From Entoloma clypeatum (Eukaryota > Basidiomycota > Agaricomycetes > Agaricales > Entolomataceae): DNA of 64,000 nucleotides. The notes under the pieces were generated by a model. That model saw only the letters and a list, made by a program, of their open reading frames with translations. It did not search any database and was not told where the DNA came from. The stretch covers positions 2,232,001 through 2,296,000 of the forward strand of contig OY751496.1 in assembly GCA_963565915.1 (NCBI GenBank), read 5' to 3'. Shown piece after piece: positions 55,995 through 64,000 of the stretch. The position numbers and the translations under genes were made by a program. Numbering within the stretch: position 1 is the first letter of the stretch; the number at the start of each line of letters is the position of its first letter.

Positions 55995-56572
55995 GATGGT
56001 GTGATGAGGGGGAGTGGTTGTTTTTGGAACAGTAGTACCTTGCGTCGGGCGCGCGACCCTGTTCTAACGCTTAGGCGGGAAAAAATCTAAAAGAAAAAAA
56101 ACCCAAAGAGCAATCTGTTTACCCAGGTAGCCGATTTACCCGAGCAAAGGAAGATCTAGGAAAAATGAAGTCCACGCGGTCAGATCCCCTACGCGCGCTG
56201 GACTGGTCGATATCCTGAAATAGGGTCGGGGGTTGGAACACCTTTTGCGATCTAGACGTGTACGGTCTGCTCTCTCCAATCATCACATGCGCCAGCAGCT
56301 TTCCCAAAGGTTAGTTGCGTCAGCCTTTGGTCACCTCGACACGGGACAGGCTCAACGTTTCCCTATGTGTCTCAAACAGCAACGCTAGATATAGTGGGTG
56401 CGCCAAGCGTTTCTCTTCTTATCCCTGAAGTCCGGGAGATCCCCCTTAATGCTAGGGTCCGCATGTAATAACGAAGTGCGACTTTTAACGCAAAAGTGCG
56501 AAACGGCGGGGATAGTGATGATAGAGTGGGAAGTGTGTGTTTGGGCGGGCGAGTAGACAGAGCTTGTTCTTC

Positions 56573-56861
56573 TGTTGAGGCGATGCTAAGTCAAACGACG
56601 TCGCGAGCCCAAACTTAGGAACGAAGTGGAAAGATGATAAGAGAACTGTATTGCCAAGAGACCCAGCGGGAATCTCAAGAGAACAAGCTATCGAATACAA
56701 GTGAAAGTACCCTACTTATATATGTAAATTCCATGAGGCTGCGTGGTGGCAGCATCATGCTGCACAATAATGATAAGATGTCCTCATGTATGATATGATG
56801 TAGATAAGATAAGATCGAGATAAGATAAGATAAAGTGAAAGGTGAAAATACGATCATAACA
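56573..56861 (-). repeat. C2 5' LTR
   Basis: 289 bp; differs from the C1 5' LTR by one T/C but from its own 3' LTR by about seven positions. Confidence 0.95.
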
Positions 56862-56866
56862 GTGCT

Positions 56867-57414
56867 ATTAGCAGAGATCAAAACTTGATGGATATACCAC
56901 AATATTGATTGACAGAGAGACCAATGACTTGATGCATTCGCGATACACCAGATTGAGAAATTGATTGCCTGTTCTCAAAGAAGACTACTCCTAGGGGATG
57001 GACTTGTGATTTTTCCACTTAGACTTCTGAGAGTTAGACATTGGCAAAAGCGAAATACTACATGTGGGCAATGTGCCTGTATATGACATGAAAAATGGAA
57101 TGGAAGTCTTTGAGATGTTCAAGGCTCATATCCAAGCAGATAGCAATGTTCTGTGAGGCTCTATTGAGATGCAGATAGGTCAGCCAAAGCTTTGTAAAAA
57201 TGCGAACAGAAGAGTCTATGTGTTTCGCGATGTTTTGGGAAATATTGGACATAGTAATGGTCATAACTGCGAGGCATTCCAAGCAGAGTCAGTTCGTGAG
57301 GACAGGTTTTGGGTTGAGGCTCGAATATATTGAGATCAGTGCTAGAGTGGACTGGTCATATCGCTGTCGCTAGATAGGATTGACTGGGACAGTCAAGATT
57401 TAGTGTGGGGGAGA
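56867..57414 (+). other. Element G internal 3' portion and polypurine tract
   Basis: About 550 bases after C2 with no intact ORF, ending in GTGTGGGGGAGA (57403-57414) directly before the 3' LTR. Confidence 0.6.
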
Positions 57415-58687
57415 TGATAGGGCCGCGATGCGTCTAGGCCTAAATCTGTGTATTTTGCATCATTTCACACTATCTCTAAGGGATATGGAGAGTCCTAGAT
57501 GAGCTCCGATTCTGAGGACTTAGTGGCGACGTTAGAGAGACATTTTAAAGCATTTAGAGACCATGGCAATGTAGGACATAGCGCTGGTCACCACTATGGG
57601 CTTAGCTATGATACTCGAGAGCCATGGGATCATCTTGCAAGATAGATAAGACTATCAAGCACCTCTCAAAACAAAGCGCAAAACAAGGAGATTGATTATA
57701 TTGGATTTATCGATGACACTAGCACTGTCTACTATACATTGAGGGCTTGACTGGAGACATTCTCGCGAGAGGCTTGGCAAATGTGCGCCTCGCTTTGCAT
57801 CCAAATGGTCCATACGGGGAATAGCCAATGACATCGGATCGAACAGACCGAGATTGGGTTTGATACACCGCGATCAATGTGCATTACATGGCAGACATAT
57901 TGATATGGATTGGTTGTTGATCGGTTGCTTACTGAGATGACCCTTAATCAAAGCATCTGATACCTCGCAGTAACTCATTGGCATCGTCGTGAGGTGTATC
58001 AATAGACCAAGATAGTGGAATAGTGTCCTCACAAGCAGGATAGAGGTAGAATATGGAGAAAAGAACGTACCTGTCGCATTGTCAACCACATGGACACATC
58101 ACGATGTCTCTAGCGAAGGCTTACTTGACTGGAGACCCCTTAGTGAGACCACATGCATCCCTTTTCTATATTTATTGCAGCTCATGTATAAAGTCTCATA
58201 GTTTTGTTGTAGATAGGTTAGGTTAGATTGTGCCCCAGAATTGATAGCATTTGTCTTGTGCATCTGTCATCGTTCGCGAGTATCATTGAAGCCTCGAGAT
58301 CGTTTGGTTTGCATCGGAGGTCAGTCGCGATTGTGTTTTGTGTGTTCGAGAACTTGTCAATCGTCAAATCGTGTTATCTATCGGTCGTATTGGTCATTGT
58401 TGTGTTTGCAAAGTCTTGTTGGTTTGGAAATCACAAACCTCGGTTCATTATCTATTGAGAACTATCTCTAAGTCTTGTTCGAGACTTATTGAGCCATCGC
58501 TAAGCGAGTTATTCAATTGTTGTTTGGAAGAGTCGCATCCTGAGTGATCCCACTCATCCCCCCGAACTATATTGATTGAGAAGTACGCATCGCGAGACTT
58601 GTTTGGTCTTCATTGTTGTGTTTGGTGTTTGTGTGTGTGATAGAGATATCACTCGTGCTCATCCCCAGACTCACTTCCTTCGTTTCA
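57415..58687 (+). repeat. Element G 3' LTR
   Basis: 1273 bp, uninterrupted. It preserves the empty sites for element E (about 58353) and for the Tc1-like element (about 58645). It contains TTTATTGCAGCTCATGTATAAA (about 58172-58195), a possible core promoter. Confidence 0.88.
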
Positions 58688-59278
58688 CCATTGTTGCTGC
58701 TCTTCGTGCTGGGCGGTGTCACGGATGGCTGGGTTCGGGGCGAGGTTCATGGTGGTGGCAAGGGAGAATGTCGTGTCATGTCATGGCAGTGCTGTGACAT
58801 GTTAGTGATGTGATTGATTTGATGGCAGATATAACAAGGCTCACCTGGTTCAACTGGATAAGGCAAGCTGCAAAGGATAAGGAAGGATAAAATGCTTATC
58901 CAGGTTCGACTTACACAACAAGCTGCTTGACTTACGGTTTGACTTACGGCTTGACTTACAATGAGCCGACCTCAGGGTACGATCCCAACATTTCACGGCA
59001 TCCCATCAAACCGAAATCGGCTAGCCTTCCATCAATCCCGCTAGCTCCGAAAAGCAAAACTCACCATATCAAGGTAGGTGCGAGAGATCCCCAAACAAAC
59101 CCCGGAGAGCAGAGAATTTGGAAGTCTCTATCACATTCCGAGTTTTTATTTTGGGGTACAGAGGGTACATTTTTTATATATGTTTTTTTATATACTTTTT
59201 TTTTGATGAACGAATTCGGTTGCCATCAAACACCCATCATGGCAACCCTTTCCGCTCATCATCCAACCCTCTGTGGCA
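58688..59278. other. Region without a supported gene
   Basis: A small tandem repeat CTTGACTTACGG/T (three units, about 58926-58960) and an AT-rich stretch at 59140-59210. One open frame (58927-59307) shows no recognisable domain. Confidence 0.4.
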
Positions 59279-60152
59279 TAGTGTTGCCGCAAGGTGAGGT
59301 GCCTTGAAGGTAAGGTGACCTCGCCTTGAGCCGGTTGCCACAAAGGCGAGGTTCACCTCCACCTTCGATCAACGAGATCACTTCTCATCAATTCTCTTTT
59401 GGGAAGCTAACTTACTAATCATTATGTCACGTTTGTTGGTTCTCGCTCGTTGGTCTCTAGCTAATTCAATGTTGTTCAACATTGCTTTCTCCACTCCCTC
59501 CAATCAATAGTTCAAGACCATGACCAGCAGCCCGGAGACCCCTGGAAGACCTTCCCACTCCACTGATGCGCCCCTTGCACCCCTTACTCCTTGCTATATC
59601 GTGTTTCGTGACGCGTCCTACGAGATCCTGTATCCATTGTGTCATGTCTTGCAGCCCTCGATGTCTTACCTGTCCAGGCTTCAGCTGTACCATGCGAGCG
59701 CGTTTTTTCGTCAAGCAAAGAGACAGACTCAAAACAGCGGTCCAACCTCGATCCTGTCATGCTCGAGAGGCTGCAGATTCTCAAGTATAGATTACGGCAG
59801 GGTCGTCTAACTTTTACAGAGGACTTGATCTGCAGTGAGGAAGAGCTTTCGGTAGTTAATGTCCCACCTGATGTGGTTGGTGACATGATGGCTGAGGGGA
59901 AGATCAAGGAGCTCGCGGCGTTGATTGAAGAGTCATGGAATTCATGGCCGCAGCCAGCTAGCACCTAGCCAATTATTCGACATGTGTACTTACTTATAGT
60001 AGAATCAATCGCGCCCCAGCTGCTTATAGTATCAGCCATGATGCAAGTGATTTGAGGTGACATCAAGGTCGAGGTTGAGGCACCTTAAGGTCGGTTGAGT
60101 TTGAATCTCATTTACCTTAAGGTACCTTGGACCTCACCTTGCGGCAACACTA
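59279..60152 (+). mobile_element. hAT transposon remnant, 22-bp TIR, 8-bp TSD (7 of 8 match)
   Basis: Ends TAGTGTTGCCGCAAGGTGAG and its exact complement at 60133-60152. Flanks CTGTGGCA (59271-59278) and CTGCGGCA (60153-60160) differ at one base, as expected for an old 8-bp hAT duplication. Near both ends, words such as AAGGT, ACCTT and GAGGT recur as in hAT subterminal regions. Length 874 bp, far too short for a full transposase. Confidence 0.85.
59639..59968 (+). pseudogene. hAT transposase C-terminal dimerisation domain fragment
   Basis: ALDVLPVQASAVPCERVFSS, then SKETDSKQRSNLDPVMLERL and QILKYRLRQG, matching the hAT family dimerisation region (VP.ERVFSS and MLE.LQ.LK blocks). It ends SWNSWPQPAST and a stop at 59966. 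Upstream the frame shifts and no DDE core is present. Confidence 0.85.
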
Positions 60153-60501
60153 CTGCGGCAACCAGATCCCCCGAACGAGGCATCACGATCGTGCACCGCC
60201 CGAGAGATCTGACTTACGATCCCCCGTAAGTTCGACCAAATAACTGTACTTATGGCCGTCGTCACCTCCAATAAGAGTGCCTCATGTTGAACGTTGATCT
60301 ACATAGTACATAGGCCGGAAAGTGATCAGATCAATTTGCATGAACCTCAGAGTCTCGTTCGATTTGAGGGTCGTTAGGGAGAGGGTCCCCTTCGGTTGTA
60401 AGGCTCTATAGCCGATCGCTTAACGATCGGATCCACCAACTCTCCGTTGGCGATTTTATCATGCTCTTCTACTGTAAGTTGACGCTTCACCTACGTGGTC
60501 T
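60153..60501. other. Region without a supported gene
   Basis: Intergenic. A short palindromic-looking CTTACGATCCCCCGTAAG (about 60213-60231) is the only visible structure. Confidence 0.3.
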
Positions 60502-61704
60502 CTAGACACAGCGGGTATGAGATTTCATTGACATGTGGCAATAGTCACTTACAGGAAGTACTGACATCCAGAAGATCGCAAGGGGGTGTCGGAACGCGAC
60601 TACAGCAACACACGTCGGACTTTTTTTTTCGGCCTTGCTAGACCCCCCCCCCCCCACCCCCACCCCCTCCTTCCTAATATAGTATGTTATGCCCACAAAC
60701 ATATATATTTCTGTGAAAAACATGAGATAAAATAAAGGAAATACGTGGCCCTCTTGCTCAATTACAAAATCGACGAGCGCCGGCGCGAGGCACCGCACCC
60801 ATACCTCTGCCCGCAGCCGCCGCAGCGGCTCTGAGTTCTTCTTCCCATGCGCCGAGAGGCTCAGGGCGCACAGCGCCTCTTGGAGGTCGGGCAGCGACAA
60901 GGGCGTGCAGGAGGGCAAGCACCGTTGATGTGTGTTTGAAGCCGCGGATGTACGTGCGGGCGGCGGAGAGCGTGGAGGTGGTCGGAGGTGGTCGGGGGCA
61001 GTGAGGGTGAGGGTGAGGGTGTCAACGGAGTTGGCAATGGGAACAGTGGGAACGGGAACGGGAATGACAAGGGAGCGCGGGCTGGATACGCAGTCCCGCA
61101 GCGTGCCAGCGTCTTGGTGTGGTTGTTGAGAAGGAGGAGAGCCCGGGAGGGCATCGAGGAAGGTCGAGACGGAGCCGCAGGCCTGCAGGGGGCCTTCGAA
61201 CGCGAGGCTCAGGGTGCGGAGACGGGGGGAGATGCCAGAAAGAAACTCGTGTGTTGCTGGGCATCCTGACTGCCGTTTTCGGCCAATTAATCTGGGTGTC
61301 GGACTTTTTTTTTTCACCCCCGAGGACCCCCCCCCCCCCACCCACGTGTGTTGCCGGGATCGCGTTCCGACACCCCCTTGGAAGATCGTATGGACAATAT
61401 TCCTTATGATTATCTTTCCATTCATCACCTGAGCCTCCCAAATCTCTACCCTCTTTGTGTCTTCGTGCCGCAAGCTCTCCGTAAAGTAGGTGAACGCACG
61501 ATGGTGAATTAAGGCTTGCATAATGGCTACCTGGTGATTGTTGCGTCTGTCTCCTTCGATCAACCCTGCAGAAAGCGCCTCAATGAGGCTAAGGCTGCCA
61601 CCTCCACGGATCACCTGAATGGTATTGAGCGAGTTCAGGCTGAGTTCAGGCCGCCGAAAATCTTCAACGGCGCTTTTGTCGTAAGTTGCATTGACACAAC
61701 GTGA
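60502..61704 (-). pseudogene. Unrecognised host gene fragment split by a hAT-like element
   Basis: On the minus strand the frame reads KSAVEDFRRPELSLNSLNTI, GGGSLSLIEALSAGLIEGDR, then HHRAFTYFTESLRHEDTKRV and KIIIRNIVHTIF up to about 61386. Removing the insertion and one 8-bp repeat, it continues WMSVLPV with a donor-like GTAAGT at about 60549. The apparent 370-residue open frame across the insertion is a read-through artefact. I do not recognise the family. Confidence 0.5.
60579..61380. mobile_element. Non-autonomous hAT-like element, perfect TIR and TSD GAAGATCG
   Basis: 802 bp. The ends AAGGGGGTGTCGGAACGCGA (60580-60599) and complement (61360-61379) match perfectly, with one further C/G pair outside. 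GAAGATCG occurs at 60571-60578 and 61381-61388. Inside are two direct GTCGGAC-T(n) blocks, each followed by a long C run, and between them GC-rich sequence that on the minus strand reads leucine-rich (GISPRLRTLSLAFEGPLQAC, then LPDLQEALCALSLSAHG). No transposase is present. Confidence 0.9.
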
Positions 61705-62198
61705 AGGGCTTCCACGGATTTCTGATTTCGGCTAAAGCCACTTGCATAGTGGCAGCCTGAGGAATGATCCATCAGTGGATGGACCTGGGCGGTGTGATTT
61801 TGTTGGATGGACAGAAAATTCGAAACGTAAGTTATGCGTTGTTATTGGTGGATTGAATTCAAAGCCATGGCCCCTTCTAGACAAGAGTTAACTCTCTGGA
61901 GGCCCGTTTCTGCTAATTTCAATGAATCGGATTCACTGATGATCGTCGTCTGTCCAGTGTTGTTCTGAAATTTGAAGAGAAATCTGATAAGTGACAAGAA
62001 TGTGATAAAGTTCACGCATCATAGTACCAACGACGCTGATATGAGGTCCAGATAGGCAGTGGTGGGGGCGACGCAAATTGGAAGTCTAGAAACGCAGAAT
62101 ATGTTGATTGATACAATGTACGCAGAAAATGACAGAACGTGCTTGCTCCCTCATGATCGGAATGTGCAACAAGGAATAAGGGTGGGTAGTTGGCATCC
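61705..62198. other. Region without a supported gene
   Basis: I see no convincing ORF, repeat or RNA gene here. Confidence 0.35.
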
Positions 62199-62200
62199 TA

Positions 62201-62571
62201 TGGTGCGAACCACTTAGTCACCACTACTTTGTGACAGCCGCCAAATTGGGGTCTGGTCACCCGAACATTGGTAGGGGCGGCCGGCAGCTGCGTCAGGCTA
62301 TTAGATTTTTGTGCTTCATGATAGAGACACTGAGTAATACAATTCTCACCCTCATATTCCTGAGTCAAACATACTATATATGGAAGGTTGCCAAATCTAT
62401 CCTCAGTAAAAATTTGAACTCCCTCAGTTTTGAAGCAATAAAAAAATTGTCTTGGGGATTGATTCCCCTTATCAAATAGAGCACTTTGGCAAGAAGAATA
62501 ATAAAAACATCGAAATTTGAGTGCTCCCATATCGTTGTCACAAAGTGGCGGTGACTAAGTGGTTCGCACCA
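62201..62571. mobile_element. MITE with about 35-bp TIR, TA target
   Basis: TGGTGCGAACCACTTAGTCA at the left and its complement at 62552-62571; similarity continues to the CTTTGTGAC block with three differences. TA borders both ends (62199-62200, 62572-62573), as in Tc1/mariner-type MITEs. 371 bp, AT-rich centre, no coding capacity. Confidence 0.85.
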
Positions 62572-62573
62572 TA

Positions 62574-62855
62574 GTTGAAATCGTAAAACTAATCATTGCT
62601 TTTTGTGGTCAGGTCTGCAAAGTCTCTATGTAACTATGGCATTATTATCTCCCAGGGTCTCCGTCGTACATACAGTATGGAAAGTTAAGTAAGAAAAACA
62701 ACGACCAGCCCTAAGAGAGAGAAAAAGACATCTACATGGTACAGTTATTTGTTCGTAAATATGCGAGAGTCAGCAAGGAAAGCAATAGCGTTCACCCGCA
62801 TGTAAGTAAGAGAACACATCATAAGTCTAAGTCATCGAAAGGAAAGCACTCCGCC
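62574..62855. other. Short intergenic region
   Basis: Contains a basic 75-codon open frame from 62736 (MVQLFVRKYARVSKESNSVH) that overlaps the end of the next gene on the other strand. I do not consider it a supported gene. Confidence 0.3.
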
Positions 62856-64000
62856 CTACCAGCGAGCTCCGCAAGCAAAAAGAAAGAGCAAAGGGCAAAA
62901 ACAAAGCGCAGGATCCACTCCCCCCGTTTCAAAGCAACCGTTCCTTCGGAGAAACAGCTCTAATCCATATTTCTCCCGGTCGACTATATCAAGACTGACA
63001 GTCAGCGCGCACACGCCTCCAGACAAAAAAAAAACCCACCTCTTCTCCCTCAAAATCCTGAACACCAGCCTCCCCTCCTTCTCCACAGACAACGGCCCCT
63101 TGTACCCACCCACTGACCTCGGCCGTGGCGGGAACACCCCAGGCCCACACCGATCCTGCAGATCCGCCAACGACTCGTTCGTCCCCTCCGTCTCCACCAC
63201 GACCGTGCCGTACCACCCCGGATCCACAAACAAGTTTGAATCCGGGATTGGGATGCGTGCAGGCGGAGGATGTGCAGGAACACCGGCACCAGCACCGCCT
63301 GCGCGTTGATGATACGCATTCGGCAGTGAGCGCATCCGCGGAGGAGGGCGGATGACGAAGGACGAGCGGTGCACCCACCGCACGAGGTTATGGTAAGCTC
63401 CCTGGGGTCTACCATCAAAAAGGAGTGTCAGTTCTCATCTTCTTCAGGAAAGGTTTGAAAAAGGAACACACGTCTCAGTCCGCACCCGGTCCTGCAACAA
63501 CTGCAGGTTCGTCGCGATCTCCTCCCCCCACGGCTGCAAATTGACATGCACAATCGGGTTCGACGATGCCTGGCCAGTGCGTATGACCCGATGGAAGTAC
63601 GATGGCGGGAACGCCAGCGCAGGCATATATTTGGGCAGATCCCCCACTGCCGAATACGTATAGTCCAAATCCTGAACGCCACCCCAATTTCTCGTCAACA
63701 AAACGTATCTCAAAAGTATTAAGAAAAAAGACAAAAGACTCACGATAAGATAACTCCCATCCCAAACCAACCTCCCCACATTCCCCTCATCCCCTACCGC
63801 CACATCCCACACCACATCCCCAATCCGCATCAAATGCGCCACCCCCGCCTTCCTGCACTCCGCCTCGCACTCCAGCACGCTCTTATCCGACAACCAATCC
63901 CCGTCCGGCGACGGCACGAACACCCGCAGCAGGGGCGCTCGCCTCATCCGGAACAGCGGCGACTGGAAAGTCCCCAACGACGGCGTCGAAAACGACAGCG
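62856..64000 (-). CDS. Conserved hypothetical fungal protein, 5' end outside window
   Basis: Exons 64000-63744, 63671-63472 and 63408-62856, with introns 63743-63672 (GTGAGT...CAG) and 63471-63409 (GTGTGT...TAG) that keep frame. Text: VFVPSPDGDWLSDKSVLECE, GDVVWDVAVGDEGNVGRLVW, then DLDYTYSAVGDLPKYMPALA, FPPSYFHRVIRTGQ, NPIVHVNLQPWGEEIATNLQ, and RTETPQGAYHNLVRWVHRSS. A further in-frame intron of 45 bases near 63010-63055 is possible. The well-structured W/D/G-rich blocks look conserved, but I cannot name a domain. C-terminus VDPALCFCPLLFLFACGARW is odd and may not be the true end. Confidence 0.7.

Larger units (their letters stand above)
50689..56861 (-). mobile_element. Chromovirus C2, inverted near-identical copy of C1, TSD GTGCT
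   Basis: 6173 bp, the same length as C1. LTRs 56573-56861 (5') and 50689-50977 (3'). GTGCT lies at 50684-50688 and 56862-56866. All coding frames, and even non-coding reading frames, translate identically to C1, so the internal DNA is essentially identical. It is inserted in the internal domain of element G. Confidence 0.97.
37571..58687 (+). mobile_element. Element G: large LTR element without pol (LARD-like), host to three other insertions
   Basis: Long LTRs (5' copy in pieces 37571-38500, 45795-46080 and 47702-47740; 3' copy 57415-58687, 1273 bp) begin TGATA(A/G)GGCCG and end TTCGTTTCA. Next to the 5' LTR is a primer-like TGGAGCCCACCGCGAGG (47743), and before the 3' LTR a polypurine tract GTGTGGGGGAGA (57403-57414). 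The internal domain, after removing C2, is about 3.5 kb (47741-50688 and 56867-57414) and has ORFs but no protease, RT, RNase H or integrase motifs. Flanks ctcgc (37566) and ccatt (58688) do not match, so no TSD is visible. Chromovirus E, a Tc1-like element and C2 are inserted in it. Confidence 0.75.

Noticed and set aside
59271..60160. Minisatellite of AAGGT/ACCTT words
   Set aside because: The words cluster at both ends of an element with 22-bp TIRs and an 8-bp TSD, so they are hAT subterminal repeats.
60502..61614. 370-codon open frame on the minus strand
   Set aside because: It reads straight through a transposable element with perfect TIRs and TSD; only the outer parts are host coding sequence.
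62736..62963. 75-codon basic frame
   Set aside because: Low-complexity Lys/Ser content, no homology that I recognise, overlaps the 3' end of a better supported gene.

Overview
The window looks like a nuclear genome segment from a filamentous basidiomycete, probably an agaricomycete. The host genes have many short introns (about 50-100 bp, mostly GT-AG) and encode clear eukaryotic proteins: a P4-ATPase, a TFIIIC subunit, profilin, an HNH-domain protein of a type frequent in mushrooms, and a LysM protein. The middle is packed with chromodomain Gypsy elements typical of fungi. I see no bacterial operons, CRISPR arrays, rRNA or tRNA genes.

Left arm (1-12105) is ordinary gene-dense host DNA: a partial phospholipid flippase (-), a TFIIIC 90-kDa-type subunit (+), profilin (+), an HNH-nuclease-domain protein (-), an unrecognised coiled-coil protein (+), and the 3' part of a LysM gene (-). 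That LysM gene is split by a young Copia element (12106-15756, TSD GTTGA) that has lost its RT/RNase H; the 5' part of the gene lies at about 15762-15959.

Centre (about 16900-58690) is nested and rearranged retrotransposons. Gypsy A (-, decayed, 17522-22792) carries a solo LTR with TSD AACTT and has a 1.2-kb inverted copy of part of itself. Chromovirus B (-, 23623-30102) has discordant flanks. A Gypsy fragment D is interrupted by chromovirus C1 (31196-37368, TSD CAGAG). A pol-less element with 1.27-kb LTRs, here called G (37571-58687), is interrupted by chromovirus E (38501-45789, TSD CAATC), a Tc1/mariner element (46081-47699, TA) and C2 (50689-56861, TSD GTGCT). C2 is a near-identical, inverted second copy of C1.

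Right arm (58688-64000) holds a hAT remnant, a host gene split by a non-autonomous hAT-like element (perfect 8-bp TSD), a TA-flanked MITE, and the 3' part of a conserved hypothetical gene running off the window.

The points most worth a second look are: a spliced antisense gene with a Zn2Cys6-like motif inside Gypsy E; the pol-less element G with 48-residue tandem repeats; C1 and C2, which share the same unequal LTR pair despite different target sites; and recurrent CGA-to-TGA stops in the Gypsy families, visible by aligning the copies in this window with one another.
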